From Pseudomonadota bacterium (GTDB lineage: Bacteria; Pseudomonadota; Gammaproteobacteria; Steroidobacterales; Steroidobacteraceae), in NCBI GenBank assembly GCA_963204795.1, contig CAUJHX010000027.1, forward strand, positions 1-40,142: a DNA stretch of 40,142 nt, written 5' to 3'. The notes beneath the pieces are model-generated. The model did no database searches. It was not told where the DNA came from and saw only the letters and a program-made list of their open reading frames with translations. Shown here one piece after another: positions 30,088-37,868 of this stretch; positions within the stretch are counted from its first letter, which is position 1, and every line of letters starts with the position of its first letter. The translations under genes were made by a program, and so were the position numbers.

Positions 30088-30810
30088 TCAGCCGATTGCC
30101 GCCTCCCCTTGCGGTGGTGCCGGCGACTGCTGCGCCGCCGCCTCATCCGTCGGCGCAGCCTCCTGCCCGGTCTTGTCGAAAATCTCGCCCTTGAAGATCC
30201 ACACCTTCACGCCAATCACGCCGTAGGTGGTGTGGGCCTCGCCCAGGCCGTAGTCGATGTCTGCGCGGAACGTGTGCAGCGGAATGCGTCCTTCGCGGCT
30301 CCACTCGGTACGGGCGATCTCGCCACCATTCAGGCGGCCGGATACACGCACCTTGACGCCGAGCGCCCCGCTCCGCATCGTGCTCATCACCGCGCGCTTC
30401 ATGGCGCGGCGGAACATCACGCGCTTCTCGATCTGCTGCGCAATGCCGTCCGCAACGAGCTGCGCATCGAGTTCGGGCTTCCTGATCTCGGCGATGTTGA
30501 GACGCACGTCGACCGTCGGCAGACCGAGCAGCTTTGCGGTCTCCTGGCGCAGCTTCTCGATGTCCTCGCCTTTCTTGCCGATCACGATGCCCGGACGCGC
30601 GGTCTGGATCGTGATGTTGACGCGCTTGGCCGCGCGCTCGATCTGGATGCGGCTGACCGACGCCTCGGCGAGCTTCCTGCGCAGGAATTCGCGCACGCGG
30701 AAGTCGGTGTGGATGTGCAGCGGGAACTGCTTCTTGCCCGCGTACCACTTCGACGACCAGTCGCGCGTGATGCCGAGGCGGATGCCGATCGGATTGACTT
30801 TCTGACCCAT
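30088..30810 (-). CDS. rpsC: 30S ribosomal protein S3
   Basis: 240 residues. [25 protein letters not shown] opens the protein. The KH domain includes [18 protein letters not shown], and the C-terminal domain has [23 protein letters not shown] and [15 protein letters not shown] tail rich in Ala, Gln and Pro ([23 protein letters not shown], read in parts) follows. S3 lines the mRNA entry channel. It starts 4 bp after rplV. Confidence 0.98.
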   Translation of the reverse strand: MGQKVNPIGIRLGITRDWSSKWYAGKKQFPLHIHTDFRVREFLRRKLAEASVSRIQIERAAKRVNITIQTARPGIVIGKKGEDIEKLRQETAKLLGLPTVDVRLNIAEIRKPELDAQLVADGIAQQIEKRVMFRRAMKRAVMSTMRSGALGVKVRVSGRLNGGEIARTEWSREGRIPLHTFRADIDYGLGEAHTTYGVIGVKVWIFKGEIFDKTGQEAAPTDEAAAQQSPAPPQGEAAIG

Positions 30811-30814
30811 GCGT

Positions 30815-31156
30815 TCAGTCCTTCTTCCCGTCGCTGACCGCGATCGTGATGTGGCTGTTCCTCTTCACGATGCGCGTGCCGCGCCCCTTGGCACGGGCGG
30901 CAAAGCGCTTCAGCACCGGCGCGGTATCGATCTCGATGCGCGCCACCTTCAGCTCGTCGATGTCGGCGCCATGGTTGTGCTCCGCGTTGGCGATCGCCGA
31001 CTCGAGCACCTTGCGCACGAGGCCCGCGCCCTTCTTGGGCATGAACTTGAGCTGTGCAATCGCGCTGCCGACCGGCTGGCCGCGTACGACGTCGGCGACG
31101 AGACGGCACTTCTGCGGCGAGATGCGCGCGTGGCGCAGCGTGGCGGTGACCTGCAT
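30815..31156 (-). CDS. rplV: 50S ribosomal protein L22
   Basis: 113 residues. [21 protein letters not shown] and [16 protein letters not shown] are conserved. The C-terminal hairpin ([19 protein letters not shown]) is the loop that narrows the exit tunnel and affects macrolide sensitivity. No deletion is seen in that loop. Confidence 0.98.
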   Translation of the reverse strand: MQVTATLRHARISPQKCRLVADVVRGQPVGSAIAQLKFMPKKGAGLVRKVLESAIANAEHNHGADIDELKVARIEIDTAPVLKRFAARAKGRGTRIVKRNSHITIAVSDGKKD

Positions 31157-31158
31157 CG

Positions 31159-31440
31159 TTATGCTCCTGCCTCGGCCTTGCGCGATCCACCGTGCGCCTT
31201 GAAGGTACGCGTCGGAGCGAACTCGCCGAGCTTGTGCCCGACCATGTTTTCCGTGACGAGCACGGGGATGTGCTGCCGGCCGTTGTGCACGGCAATCGTG
31301 AGGCCGACCATGTCGGGGATCACCATCGAACGGCGCGACCAGGTCTTGATCGGCTTGCGGTCGTTCTTCGCAACTGCGGTCGCGACCTTCGCCGCCAGAT
31401 GCAGATCGATGAACGGACCCTTTTTCAATGAGCGTGGCAT
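31159..31440 (-). CDS. rpsS: 30S ribosomal protein S19
   Basis: 93 residues. The start [15 protein letters not shown] is canonical; the open frame upstream of it lies within rpl[27 protein letters not shown] and the C-terminal [15 protein letters not shown] match the family. S19 pairs with S13 in the 30S head. Confidence 0.98.
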   Translation of the reverse strand: MPRSLKKGPFIDLHLAAKVATAVAKNDRKPIKTWSRRSMVIPDMVGLTIAVHNGRQHIPVLVTENMVGHKLGEFAPTRTFKAHGGSRKAEAGA

Positions 31441-31454
31441 TCTCTTCAGGCCTC

Positions 31455-32291
31455 TCAGCGAATCTTGTTCGTGCGACGCTGCACGATCATGCTGCTCGTG
31501 CGCTTGTTGGTACGGGTTTTCTTGCCCTTGGTCTGCCAGCCCCACGGGGACACCGGGTGCGGGTTGCCCTGTCCGGGCTTGCCCTCTCCGCCGCCGTGCG
31601 GGTGATCGACCGGATTCATCACGACGCCGCGCACCGTCGGGCGCACGCCGCGCCAGCGCTTTGCGCCCGCCTTGCCGTACTTGCGCAGGTTATGCTCGTC
31701 GTTGCTGACCTCGCCGATCGTCGCGCGGCAGTCGATGTGGACCTTGCGCGTCTCGGTCGACTTCATGCGGATGTAGGCGTGCAGCCCCTCGCGCGCGGTG
31801 TACTGCACCGAACCGCCAGCACTGCGCGCCAGCTGGCCGCCCTTGCCGGGCTTCAGCTCGACGTTGTGCACGGTCGTGCCGACCGGAATGTGACGCAGCG
31901 GCAGCGCATTGCCCACCTTGATGGGCGAGTCGACACCCGAGCGCACCTCATCGCCGACGGCGAGGCCCTTTGGCGCGAGGATGTAGCGGCGATCGCCGTC
32001 GAGATACTTCACGAGCGCGATATGGCCGGTGCGGTTCGGATCGTACTCGACGCGCTCGACCACGCCCTGCACGCCGTCCTTGTCGCGCTTCCAGTCGATC
32101 AGGCGGTACTTCTGCCGCGACCCGCCGCCCTGATGGCGTGTCGTGATACGGCCCTGGTTGTTGCGGCCGGCATTTTTCTTCTGCTTCGTGGTCAGCGGCT
32201 CGTACGGGCCGCCCTTCCACAGCTGGGACTTGTCGATCTTGACGACGAAACGCGTGCCAGGCGACGTCGGCTTCATCTTGATGAGCGCCAT
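31455..32291 (-). CDS. rplB: 50S ribosomal protein L2
   Basis: 278 residues. [15 protein letters not shown], then the RNA-binding domain ([24 protein letters not shown]) and the C-terminal [20 protein letters not shown] loop, which carries the histidine important for peptidyl transferase activity. [18 protein letters not shown] ends the protein. Located between rplW (11 bp) and rpsS. Confidence 0.98.
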   Translation of the reverse strand: MALIKMKPTSPGTRFVVKIDKSQLWKGGPYEPLTTKQKKNAGRNNQGRITTRHQGGGSRQKYRLIDWKRDKDGVQGVVERVEYDPNRTGHIALVKYLDGDRRYILAPKGLAVGDEVRSGVDSPIKVGNALPLRHIPVGTTVHNVELKPGKGGQLARSAGGSVQYTAREGLHAYIRMKSTETRKVHIDCRATIGEVSNDEHNLRKYGKAGAKRWRGVRPTVRGVVMNPVDHPHGGGEGKPGQGNPHPVSPWGWQTKGKKTRTNKRTSSMIVQRRTNKIR

Positions 32292-32302
32292 GATTCCTGT
32301 CC

Positions 32303-32608
32303 TTACGCTTTCGGCTTCGCTTCGAGATCGATCGTCTGGCCCGCAGCGAGACTCACGTAGGCCTTCTTCCAGTCCTGCGTGCGGCCGGGGGTCTTGCCGA
32401 ACCGGCGCGCCTTGCCCGGCTCGTTGACGACCTGCACGCCCGCCACCTTCACCTCGAACATCAGTTCGACAGCGGCGCGGATCTGCGGCTTGGTCGCCGT
32501 GCGGCGCACGCGAAACGCGTACTGGTTGTGGTTCTGCATGGCGAGCGACGTCTTCTCGGTGACGTGCGGTGCCAGCAGGATGTTCATCAATTGTTCCTTG
32601 CCAATCAC
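32303..32608 (-). CDS. rplW: 50S ribosomal protein L23
   Basis: 101 residues from the ATG at 32608 ([19 protein letters not shown]), which aligns with E. coli MIREERLLKVLRAPHVSEK and overlaps the rplD stop by 4 bp. The central extended loop ([20 protein letters not shown]) reaches the tunnel. L23 is the docking site for trigger factor and SRP. Confidence 0.97.
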   Translation of the reverse strand: MIGKEQLMNILLAPHVTEKTSLAMQNHNQYAFRVRRTATKPQIRAAVELMFEVKVAGVQVVNEPGKARRFGKTPGRTQDWKKAYVSLAAGQTIDLEAKPKA

Positions 32609-33219
32609 TGCAGGCGCTCCTCGATCAACTTCACGGCGCCGATGGTCATCAGCACCTTGTCGTGGGTCGCGAGTGCGAGCGGGTTGAGCGCCGCAGCCGG
32701 CAGCACCTCGACGTTCGGCAGATTGCGCGCCGCGAGATGGAGCTTCTCGTCGATCGCCTCGACGACGATCAGCACGTTGGCAAGCGCAAGGTTCTTCAAT
32801 TCGTTGACGAGCAGCTTCGTTTTCGGCGCCTCGAGCACGAGCGACTGCGTGACGACCAGGCGATCCTGACGCACGAGTTCGGAAAGCATGGCGCGCATCG
32901 CGCCGCGGTACATCTTGCGGTTGACCTTCTGCTCGAAGCTGCGGGGCTTCGCCGCGAAAGTCACGCCACCGCCGACCCAGATCGGGCTGCGGCTCGAGCC
33001 GGCGCGCGCCTGGCCGCTACCCTTCTGCGCGTGCGGTTTCTTGCCGCCGCCGCGCACTTCGGCGCGCGACTTCTGCGCCTTGGTTCCCGACCGGCCGGCG
33101 TTGCGATACGCCGTGATGACCTGGTGTACCAGCGCCGGGTTGAATTCATGGCCGAACGTGCCGGCGGAGAGCTCGAGCTCCGTCGCGTTCTGGCCGCTGC
33201 CTGCCACCTTGAGCTTCAT
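32605..33219 (-). CDS. rplD: 50S ribosomal protein L4
   Basis: 204 residues. The extended tunnel loop is seen at about 45-100 ([20 protein letters not shown], then [19 protein letters not shown]). The globular part follows ([20 protein letters not shown]). In E. coli, L4 also represses the S10 operon through its leader. Here the leader upstream of rplC is long and structured, so autoregulation is possible but unproven. Confidence 0.97.
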   Translation of the reverse strand: MKLKVAGSGQNATELELSAGTFGHEFNPALVHQVITAYRNAGRSGTKAQKSRAEVRGGGKKPHAQKGSGQARAGSSRSPIWVGGGVTFAAKPRSFEQKVNRKMYRGAMRAMLSELVRQDRLVVTQSLVLEAPKTKLLVNELKNLALANVLIVVEAIDEKLHLAARNLPNVEVLPAAALNPLALATHDKVLMTIGAVKLIEERLQ

Positions 33220-33231
33220 GAGTGTCAGTCC

Positions 33232-33939
33232 TTACTTCTTCGCCGCGGCTTTCTTGTCGCCCGCCTTGTTCGGCGTGAGCGTCTTCCTGTTCGCGGCGCG
33301 CGCGGCCTTGACCGACGGGCGCACGATCACCTGGCCACCCTCGGAGCCCGGCACCGCACCCCGGACAAGGATCAGGTTGCGCTCGGCGTCAATCTCGACT
33401 ACGCGCAGGTTCTCGGTCGTGCGCCGCTCGCCGCCCATCCGGCCGGACATGCGCTTGCCCGCGAACACGCGACCCGGCGTCTGGCGCTGGCCGATCGAAC
33501 CCGGCGTGCGGTGTGAAACCGAGACGCCGTGGGTCTGGTTGTGGCCGCCGAAATTGTGCCGCTTCATGGTGCCCGCGTAGCCCTTGCCGATGGTCGTGCC
33601 GGTGACGTCCACCACCTGGCCTGCCTTGAAGTGGTCGGCCTTGAACTCGGCGCCGACGGCAACGTCCGCGATATCCTTGCCCTCAAGCCGGAACTCGACG
33701 AGCGCCCTGCCGGGAGCCGAGTTCGCCTTGGCATAGTGGCCGGCGACGGCCTTCGTCAGCAGCTGGGGGCGCTTCGAACCGTAAGCAACCTGCACGGCAC
33801 GATAGCCATCCTTCTCGCTCGTCTTAACCTGGGTGACGCGGTTGGGCAGAACCTCGATCACGGTGACGGGCACGGTTTCGCCCGCTGTCGTGAACACCCG
33901 CGTCATGCCGACCTTGCGGCCGACCAGACCAATAGCCAT
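33232..33939 (-). CDS. rplC: 50S ribosomal protein L3, first gene of the operon
   Basis: 235 residues from the ATG at 33939 ([21 protein letters not shown]), with GAGGAA 8 bases upstream. [25 protein letters not shown] holds the glutamine that PrmB methylates in E. coli. A Lys/Ala-rich tail ([12 protein letters not shown]) extends the C-terminus. In most gammaproteobacteria rpsJ lies directly upstream; here only a leader and promoter are found. Confidence 0.98.
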   Translation of the reverse strand: MAIGLVGRKVGMTRVFTTAGETVPVTVIEVLPNRVTQVKTSEKDGYRAVQVAYGSKRPQLLTKAVAGHYAKANSAPGRALVEFRLEGKDIADVAVGAEFKADHFKAGQVVDVTGTTIGKGYAGTMKRHNFGGHNQTHGVSVSHRTPGSIGQRQTPGRVFAGKRMSGRMGGERRTTENLRVVEIDAERNLILVRGAVPGSEGGQVIVRPSVKAARAANRKTLTPNKAGDKKAAAKK

Positions 33940-34178
33940 GGGCCTATTCCTCGTTAAAATCACCGCCGGCCACTGCGATTGGTGGTCGGCACCGGGACCT
34001 CGGGAGGGGAAGACTCGTGCATCCGGCCGCGTTGGCGGCCTTCTGGATACTCGAGTGGTCTTGGCGTTCCCGCCAACCTCGCCCGAAGCCGCTTGTCGAG
34101 TTCGGCGGAGCTCACGCCCCACCGGCGGCGCCCTCACTGCATCCCCGAAGAGGAGAATGCGATGTGGGCCAAAAAAGG
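33940..34178 (-). promoter_or_regulatory. Long structured 5' leader of the rplC operon
   Basis: About 239 nt lie between the predicted transcription start and rplC. Perfect hairpins are seen at 34061-34076 (minus strand TTGGCG-GGAA-CGCCAA) and 34025-34040 (GGCCGC-CAAC-GCGGCC). A third, with one mismatch, lies near 33965-33990, close to the ribosome site. No S10 coding sequence is present. A leader of this size fits r-protein autoregulation, but no known L4 motif was matched. Confidence 0.5.
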
Positions 34179-34184
34179 CCGCCC

Positions 34185-34212
34185 ATTATAGCGGTGGCGT
34201 GGCGGCGCGCAA
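34185..34212 (-). promoter_or_regulatory. Sigma70-like promoter of the ribosomal protein operon
   Basis: On the minus strand a perfect -10 TATAAT lies at 34190-34185, with TTGCGC (34212-34207, 3 of 6) 16 bp upstream. A GC-rich discriminator (GGGCGG) follows the -10, as expected for a stringently controlled ribosomal promoter. Confidence 0.6.
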
Positions 34213-34228
34213 GTGCTCGCGGCGCTCC

Positions 34229-34270
34229 GGGCGGCGGGCAAAGGGCCACGGGCAATGGGCAATGGGCAAG
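34229..34270. repeat. Direct array of GGGCNNN heptamers
   Basis: Six contiguous 7-bp units: GGGCGGC, GGGCAAA, GGGCCAC, GGGCAAT, GGGCAAT, GGGCAAG. It is the same unit class as the array at 29993-30085, here in one orientation only, immediately upstream of the operon promoter and downstream of the four-helix membrane protein gene. Confidence 0.85.
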
Positions 34271-34401
34271 ACGCGCTTCGCCGGGCGGGTCGGATGCCGA
34301 CAAGGCCACCCTGTTCCTGTGTGATCCGCAATGGCGCGATCGTGAGGTTCGGGGTTGGTCGTGTGCAGTGGCTTCGCTCTGCGCTATGGCCCCGCTGCTC
34401 C

Positions 34402-34833
34402 TCAGCGGCTCCGTGACAGGCGCAAGCCGTCGCGCATGTTGAGCCCCAACAGCGTGATATTGACCGCGCCGGCGATGAGTTCCACGACCTGCACTGCGTA
34501 AAACCCGGTGTCGAATGCCCCGGCCTGCGCTTTGGCGGCAAGGTAGAGCGCCGCCGGGATCAGGATCAGGATGCCGTTCGCGGCGATGAAGGGCATACGC
34601 CTCTTCTTGGTCACGATCAGCGGCGCACGCGCCCTGGCGCCCAGCCGGAATCCCGTCCCGCCCACCGCCATCAGCGCCGGAATCAGGATGATGAAGCCCC
34701 AGGGAATCAGCGTCTTGACCATGGTGACGGTGGCCGGACCGGTGAACAGCTCTGAAATTGCGGTCGAGAGCCAGAACAGCAGGATCATCAACAGGGCAAT
34801 GGCGCCAGCGATGGGGTGAATGGTCCTGATCAT
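34402..34833 (-). CDS. Four-helix membrane protein divergent from marR
   Basis: 143 residues with four hydrophobic segments at about 8-27, 41-62, 84-102 and 110-133; short basic loops (RARAPLIVTKKRRMP) suggest cytoplasmic faces. GGAG lies 7 bases before the ATG. I recognise no family. It shares a palindromic operator region with the divergent MarR regulator, so it is probably the regulated target, perhaps a stress or efflux-related membrane protein. Confidence 0.72.
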   Translation of the reverse strand: MIRTIHPIAGAIALLMILLFWLSTAISELFTGPATVTMVKTLIPWGFIILIPALMAVGGTGFRLGARARAPLIVTKKRRMPFIAANGILILIPAALYLAAKAQAGAFDTGFYAVQVVELIAGAVNITLLGLNMRDGLRLSRSR

Positions 34834-34860
34834 GATTCTGCTCCGTGACGAAACTACCAG

Positions 34861-34894
34861 ATAGCTTGCTATGTATCATAACATAGCAAGCTAT
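34861..34894. promoter_or_regulatory. Palindromic operator between marR and the membrane protein gene
   Basis: ATAGCTTGCTATG (34861-34873) and CATAGCAAGCTAT (34882-34894) are perfect 13-bp inverted arms around TATCATAA. Each arm is itself a small palindrome, ATAGC-N2-GCTAT, with centres 22 bp apart, which would place two dimers on one face of the helix. The right arm runs into the marR start codon, as in typical MarR autoregulation. Confidence 0.8.
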
Positions 34895-35333
34895 GCACAA
34901 GTGGAAGAATCAATCGGCGGGATATCTCGTCAATCATGTCGGTCGCATCTTTGCGCGTGGTCTTGCGACAGCGATCCGGCCGCTGGGGCTGACCATCGGC
35001 GCCTTCCCGGCACTGTTGGAGCTCTGGGAGACGGACGGCCTGACCCAGTCTCAGCTGGTCGAGCGCCTCGACATCGAGCAGGCGACCATGGCCAACACGG
35101 TAGCGCGCATGGAGCGCGACGGGCTGATCACCAGACGAAGCAGCGAAACCGACCGCCGCGTGCAGAACATCTTTCTGAGCCCGCCCGCCCGCAAGCTGCA
35201 GGCCCCGGCGATTGAAGCTGCAAGCGGCGTGAATGCCGCGCTGCTGGCCTGCCTCAGCAAGGACGAGCGCCGCCAGTTCCTCGCCCTGATGCAGAAGATC
35301 ATCGTCGCACAAACACGCGAGGCGGACGGCTGA
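34893..35333 (+). CDS. MarR family transcriptional regulator
   Basis: 146 residues. The winged helix-turn-helix is clear: QLVERLDIEQATMANTVARMERDGLITRRSSETDRRVQNIFL, here at about 55-97 (read in parts). The DxR motif of the wing (ETDRR) is present, with dimerisation helices at both ends. No ribosome site precedes the ATG, and the operator covers the start, so the message may be leaderless. It probably represses itself and the divergent membrane protein and is released by a small ligand, which cannot be named. Confidence 0.88.
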   Translation: MHKWKNQSAGYLVNHVGRIFARGLATAIRPLGLTIGAFPALLELWETDGLTQSQLVERLDIEQATMANTVARMERDGLITRRSSETDRRVQNIFLSPPARKLQAPAIEAASGVNAALLACLSKDERRQFLALMQKIIVAQTREADG

Positions 35334-35739
35334 TCCGGGTCTTTCCGGCGCAGCGCCGGTATTTGGAGGAGGCTGCGCGATGGACAGGGCAAGCCGTTTT
35401 CGGTCCGATACCTGATGAAGACTGAGTTGCGTCGCGACATGGCCAGTGGATGCACTGAACCGGTGCACATCTCCCCGGCCCGGACATTGACCCGGCTGAT
35501 GAAGTACCGGAAGTTCCGTGTCTGCCCTCGACTGGCACGCGGGCAGGTTCGGCCGTCTGGCTCACGCGATCCAGGAGCTGGCAGCGCACGACCTCGCTTG
35601 CACCACTCTCGATCCCCTCTGCAAACACAAAAAGGATCCAGCGTAGCTGGTGGTTGTGCTACCTCAGGCACTGGACCGACATCGCGCAAATTTCGCAGTC
35701 CATATAATCGGCTAAGATCAGCCGCCAAGGAGGCTGCGC
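35334..35739. other. 406-bp stretch without a firm gene; possible 42-codon ORF
   Basis: No recognisable protein or RNA was found. A small plus-strand frame from GTG 35518 to TAG 35646 (MSALDWHAGRFGRLAHAIQE at its start) has mostly G or C in third positions and a weak GGAAG ribosome site, so it could be a small gene or a remnant. The 11-bp GGAGGCTGCGC occurs at 35368-35378 and again at 35729-35739, just before the hicB start. The stretch may be debris from insertion of the downstream accessory block. Confidence 0.3.
35703..35723 (+). promoter_or_regulatory. Predicted -10 and small palindrome ahead of hicBA
   Basis: TATAAT at 35703-35708 is a perfect -10, with no good -35. The inverted repeat GGCT-AAGATC-AGCC at 35710-35723 lies at the transcription start and is a candidate site for autorepression. 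Confidence 0.4.
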
Positions 35740-35958
35740 ATGGAACACGTGATCCAGTTGCACATCGAGAAGCTGCCCGAAGGCGTCTATCTCGCCACCA
35801 GCGACGACGTGCAAGGTTTGATCGCCCAGGGCAGGACGATTCAGGAGACCATCGAGATCGCCCGCGATGTCGCCAAGAAGCTCATCGAGGCGCAGGCCGG
35901 CACGCGGCTGCCCACCGTCGCCGAGTCGTTCGATTACCCGGTGATCGTCGCCATCTGA
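35740..35958 (+). CDS. HicB-like (DUF1902-type) antitoxin
   Basis: 72 residues with AAGGAGG 7 bases upstream. LPEGVYLATSDDVQGLIAQGRTIQETIEIARDVAKKLIE (read in parts) is the partly degraded RNase H-like fold typical of HicB antitoxins. There is no added helix-turn-helix or ribbon-helix-helix at the C-terminus, unlike longer HicB proteins, so DNA binding would need another partner. It comes before the toxin and overlaps it by one base (TGATG), giving tight coupling. Confidence 0.8.
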   Translation: MEHVIQLHIEKLPEGVYLATSDDVQGLIAQGRTIQETIEIARDVAKKLIEAQAGTRLPTVAESFDYPVIVAI

Positions 35959-36185
35959 TGGGGCGGCTCGGCGGCTTTCGCTATCGCGACATCACCCGGC
36001 GACTGAAGGCGCTCGGGTTCCAGTTCCATCGCCAAGCCGCAGGGAGCCATGAGATCTGGCATCACCCGGCCACGAACCGCTACACCACCATCCCCAACCA
36101 TCCCGGCGACATGCCCGAGGGCACGCTGCGCGCCATCCTCAAGCAGGCCGGCATCGAGCCGGAGGTGTTCCTGCAGAAGAAGTAG
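35958..36185 (+). CDS. HicA-like mRNA interferase toxin
   Basis: 75 residues. The fold is the double-stranded RNA-binding-like HicA domain: FRYRDITRRLKALGFQFHRQAAGSHEIW, then TTIPNHPGDMPEGTLRAILKQAGI. His31 in GSHEIW is the expected catalytic histidine that cleaves mRNA during translation. Its partner is the preceding small antitoxin. The pair lies between marR and the RHS tips, a common position for such modules in accessory DNA. Confidence 0.85.
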   Translation: MGRLGGFRYRDITRRLKALGFQFHRQAAGSHEIWHHPATNRYTTIPNHPGDMPEGTLRAILKQAGIEPEVFLQKK

Positions 36186-36208
36186 TCGCGAGGATTCCTC
36201 GCAGCTCA

Positions 36209-36649
36209 TCACCAAGCAAGGCCTCCAAGCGCGCTTGCCAAGCAAACCACTCCTGCCAGAACAACTATCGCGAGAACGGGTAGCGGCGTTCGCTCCGCAA
36301 TGGCAAAAGCGGTCACTGCCTCAACAGCCTGGCTCCGTCCCTTTCCAATTGCCGGCAACAGCAAAGCGGCTAAGGGCGCCAAGATCGCCACGCCCACCAC
36401 GAGAAACAAGTGCCTCCAGCTTGTCGAAGGAAAATGCCCCGCCTTGAAGAGATAGACGCCAATCAAGATCGTCCCTATAAACAGGACATTGGCAACAACA
36501 ATGCTGGCGCGATACTGGGATAGCAACTGTTCTGCGCCCTTTCCCTTGTAGGCATCCGGCACATACCGAGCCCATCGCTTCATGAGCCAAAGCGACAGCA
36601 GCCCGCCGATGGTCCCCGTAATGATGGGCCTGAGTGTTTCCAGATCCAT
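36209..36649 (-). CDS. Small membrane protein, candidate immunity partner of RHS tip 3
   Basis: 146 residues from the ATG at 36649, which shares bases with the tip 3 stop (TGATG); an in-frame GTG four codons earlier is also possible. Four hydrophobic segments are seen (IITGTIGGLLSLWLM, ASIVVANVLFIGTILIGVYLF, LFLVVGVAILAPLAALLL, LPVLAIVVLAGVVCLASALG). I recognise no family. Position directly after the tip and coupled translation fit a cognate immunity protein, and a membrane location would fit a toxin that acts at or through the inner membrane. This is inference from context. Confidence 0.65.
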   Translation of the reverse strand: MDLETLRPIITGTIGGLLSLWLMKRWARYVPDAYKGKGAEQLLSQYRASIVVANVLFIGTILIGVYLFKAGHFPSTSWRHLFLVVGVAILAPLAALLLPAIGKGRSQAVEAVTAFAIAERTPLPVLAIVVLAGVVCLASALGGLAW

Positions 36650-37392
36650 CAGCGCGTACACCCACCACCAGCATTCTGGTTCGTGGTACAGGTCGGTGGG
36701 GGTGGGGGCGGCGGTGTAGGCGCAGGGGAATTGGGTGCATTGGAGCCCGCCGCTCCCGGAGTCACCGGCGGCGTCACCTCCTGCACCGTCTTCTTGACGA
36801 TTTGATGGACGGTCGCAGTTCCCGCTGCGTCGGCCGCTTCGCGACCGGCCGCCTTGATCTTGTCAGCATGAGCGGCCATGCGTTGCTCAAGCTTTGCCGC
36901 GCGATTGGCAGTTCTCGCCGACTGCTGCGCCAATGTCCTCGTCGCCTTGACGCTATTCGCGACAACCTTCGCACTCGTCGCGCCCGTCTTGATTGCATTA
37001 CCGATGCCGGGAATCACCGCAGACACTGCGCCCGCCACAAGTACGTCACCAACATCGACGTTGCTCAGCGCTTCACCAAAATCCTGGCCTGATGCCATGT
37101 TGGTCCCGACTTGAACAGCGGTCTCAAATGCAGCGCCGATCACAAAACCGACTATCCCAAACTCGCCCGTTGGATCCGTCTTGTTCGCCGGATCATTGCC
37201 GACATATGTGTAGAGGTTGAAGTCATCGTCAAGTCGCTCCGATGCACGATCGCCGTACACGCTGGCGATTCGCCCAATAGGCTCCGCTGTTTGGCTGTTC
37301 AGGCGCGGCTTTGCAAACAACAACAGCCCGCACCGCGAATACTCAGCAGCTCTTCGCGCCGTGCACACCCGCATCTGCGAGCGCTTGCTCAA
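36649..37392 (-). CDS. Displaced RHS C-terminal tip 3
   Basis: The frame opens at a TTG (37392), with an ATG at 37374, but RHS sequence starts only at 37227 with DDFNLYTYVGNDPANKTDPTG. The upstream residues are not RHS-like. After the RHS end motif comes a Gly/Ala-rich hydrophobic stretch (FGIVGFVIGAAFETAVQ), a basic helical part (VKATRTLAQQSARTANRAAKLE), then a Pro-rich linker and a final CTTNQNAGGGCTR. No toxin family is recognised. Without the RHS shell it is an orphan tip that could be re-acquired by recombination. Its stop is coupled to the next gene. Confidence 0.7.
   Translation of the reverse strand: MSKRSQMRVCTARRAAEYSRCGLLLFAKPRLNSQTAEPIGRIASVYGDRASERLDDDFNLYTYVGNDPANKTDPTGEFGIVGFVIGAAFETAVQVGTNMASGQDFGEALSNVDVGDVLVAGAVSAVIPGIGNAIKTGATSAKVVANSVKATRTLAQQSARTANRAAKLEQRMAAHADKIKAAGREAADAAGTATVHQIVKKTVQEVTPPVTPGAAGSNAPNSPAPTPPPPPPPTCTTNQNAGGGCTR
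37184..37227 (-). repeat. RHS homology block, copy C
   Basis: A 44-bp block encoding DDFNLYTYVGNDPAN. It matches the copy in the RHS gene at about 39 of 44 positions; similarity stops abruptly at the GAT GAC codons. Confidence 0.85.
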
Positions 37393-37841
37393 CTGCTTGC
37401 TGTGTTACCTGAGGCGGCAGCGCGACGCGAATGGATTCGGGTCTTTTCATCCTGAGCACCAGGACCTGGAACTCTCTATCTGCAATCGGACGCATCTCCC
37501 AGCCCCAAGCTTTGGATTGATCGATTGCGCCATCTTCGCGCTCCCACATAGAAGTGAGTGGTTGTGATGCGAACACTGGGAATCAGTAGAAAAAGCGCCC
37601 ACTGAAGGAGAGCGATCGCAACGGCCAGTCCGATAAACAGCAGGAGAGCTGTCCAGAACGGCATGACCCGCGCCCCCGCCGCGAGCGCAAGTGTCCAGAT
37701 AGCGCACATGATGAGGACTACAGGCAATCCTTCGACAAACAGATCTGCAATGAAGAGACGCCGAAGGCCACCTGAGATGCGTGCCAGGATAAGCCGAGCC
37801 CCTGGCGGCTCTGACCATTGGAGAAGTTGCGTTCCAAACAT
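37343..37841 (-). pseudogene. Frameshifted small membrane protein, candidate immunity partner of tip 2
   Basis: The ATG at 37841 (AGGATA upstream) opens a frame with two or three hydrophobic segments (GLPVVLIMCAIWTLALAAG, FWTALLLFIGLAVAIALLQW) that ends at 37476. A second frame, open until 37343, takes over near 37560 and continues plausibly: AIDQSKAWGWEMRPIADREF, QVLVLRMKRPESIRVALPP, QVTQQAVEQALADAGV. The two parts look like one protein of about 165 residues split by a one-base change. It follows tip 2 by 27 bp. Confidence 0.55.
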
Positions 37842-37868
37842 CGGAATATCCTATTGCGGCGCCCCTCA

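Noticed and set aside
34134..34541. Possible rpsJ or other gene upstream of rplC on the minus strand
   Set aside because: The open frame there shows no S10 motif and crosses the heptamer repeats; it is not coding.
35415..36185. 256-codon plus frame that includes the HicA-like toxin
   Set aside because: Its upstream part crosses the hicB region in another frame and is not protein-like; the true toxin start is the ATG overlapping the hicB stop.
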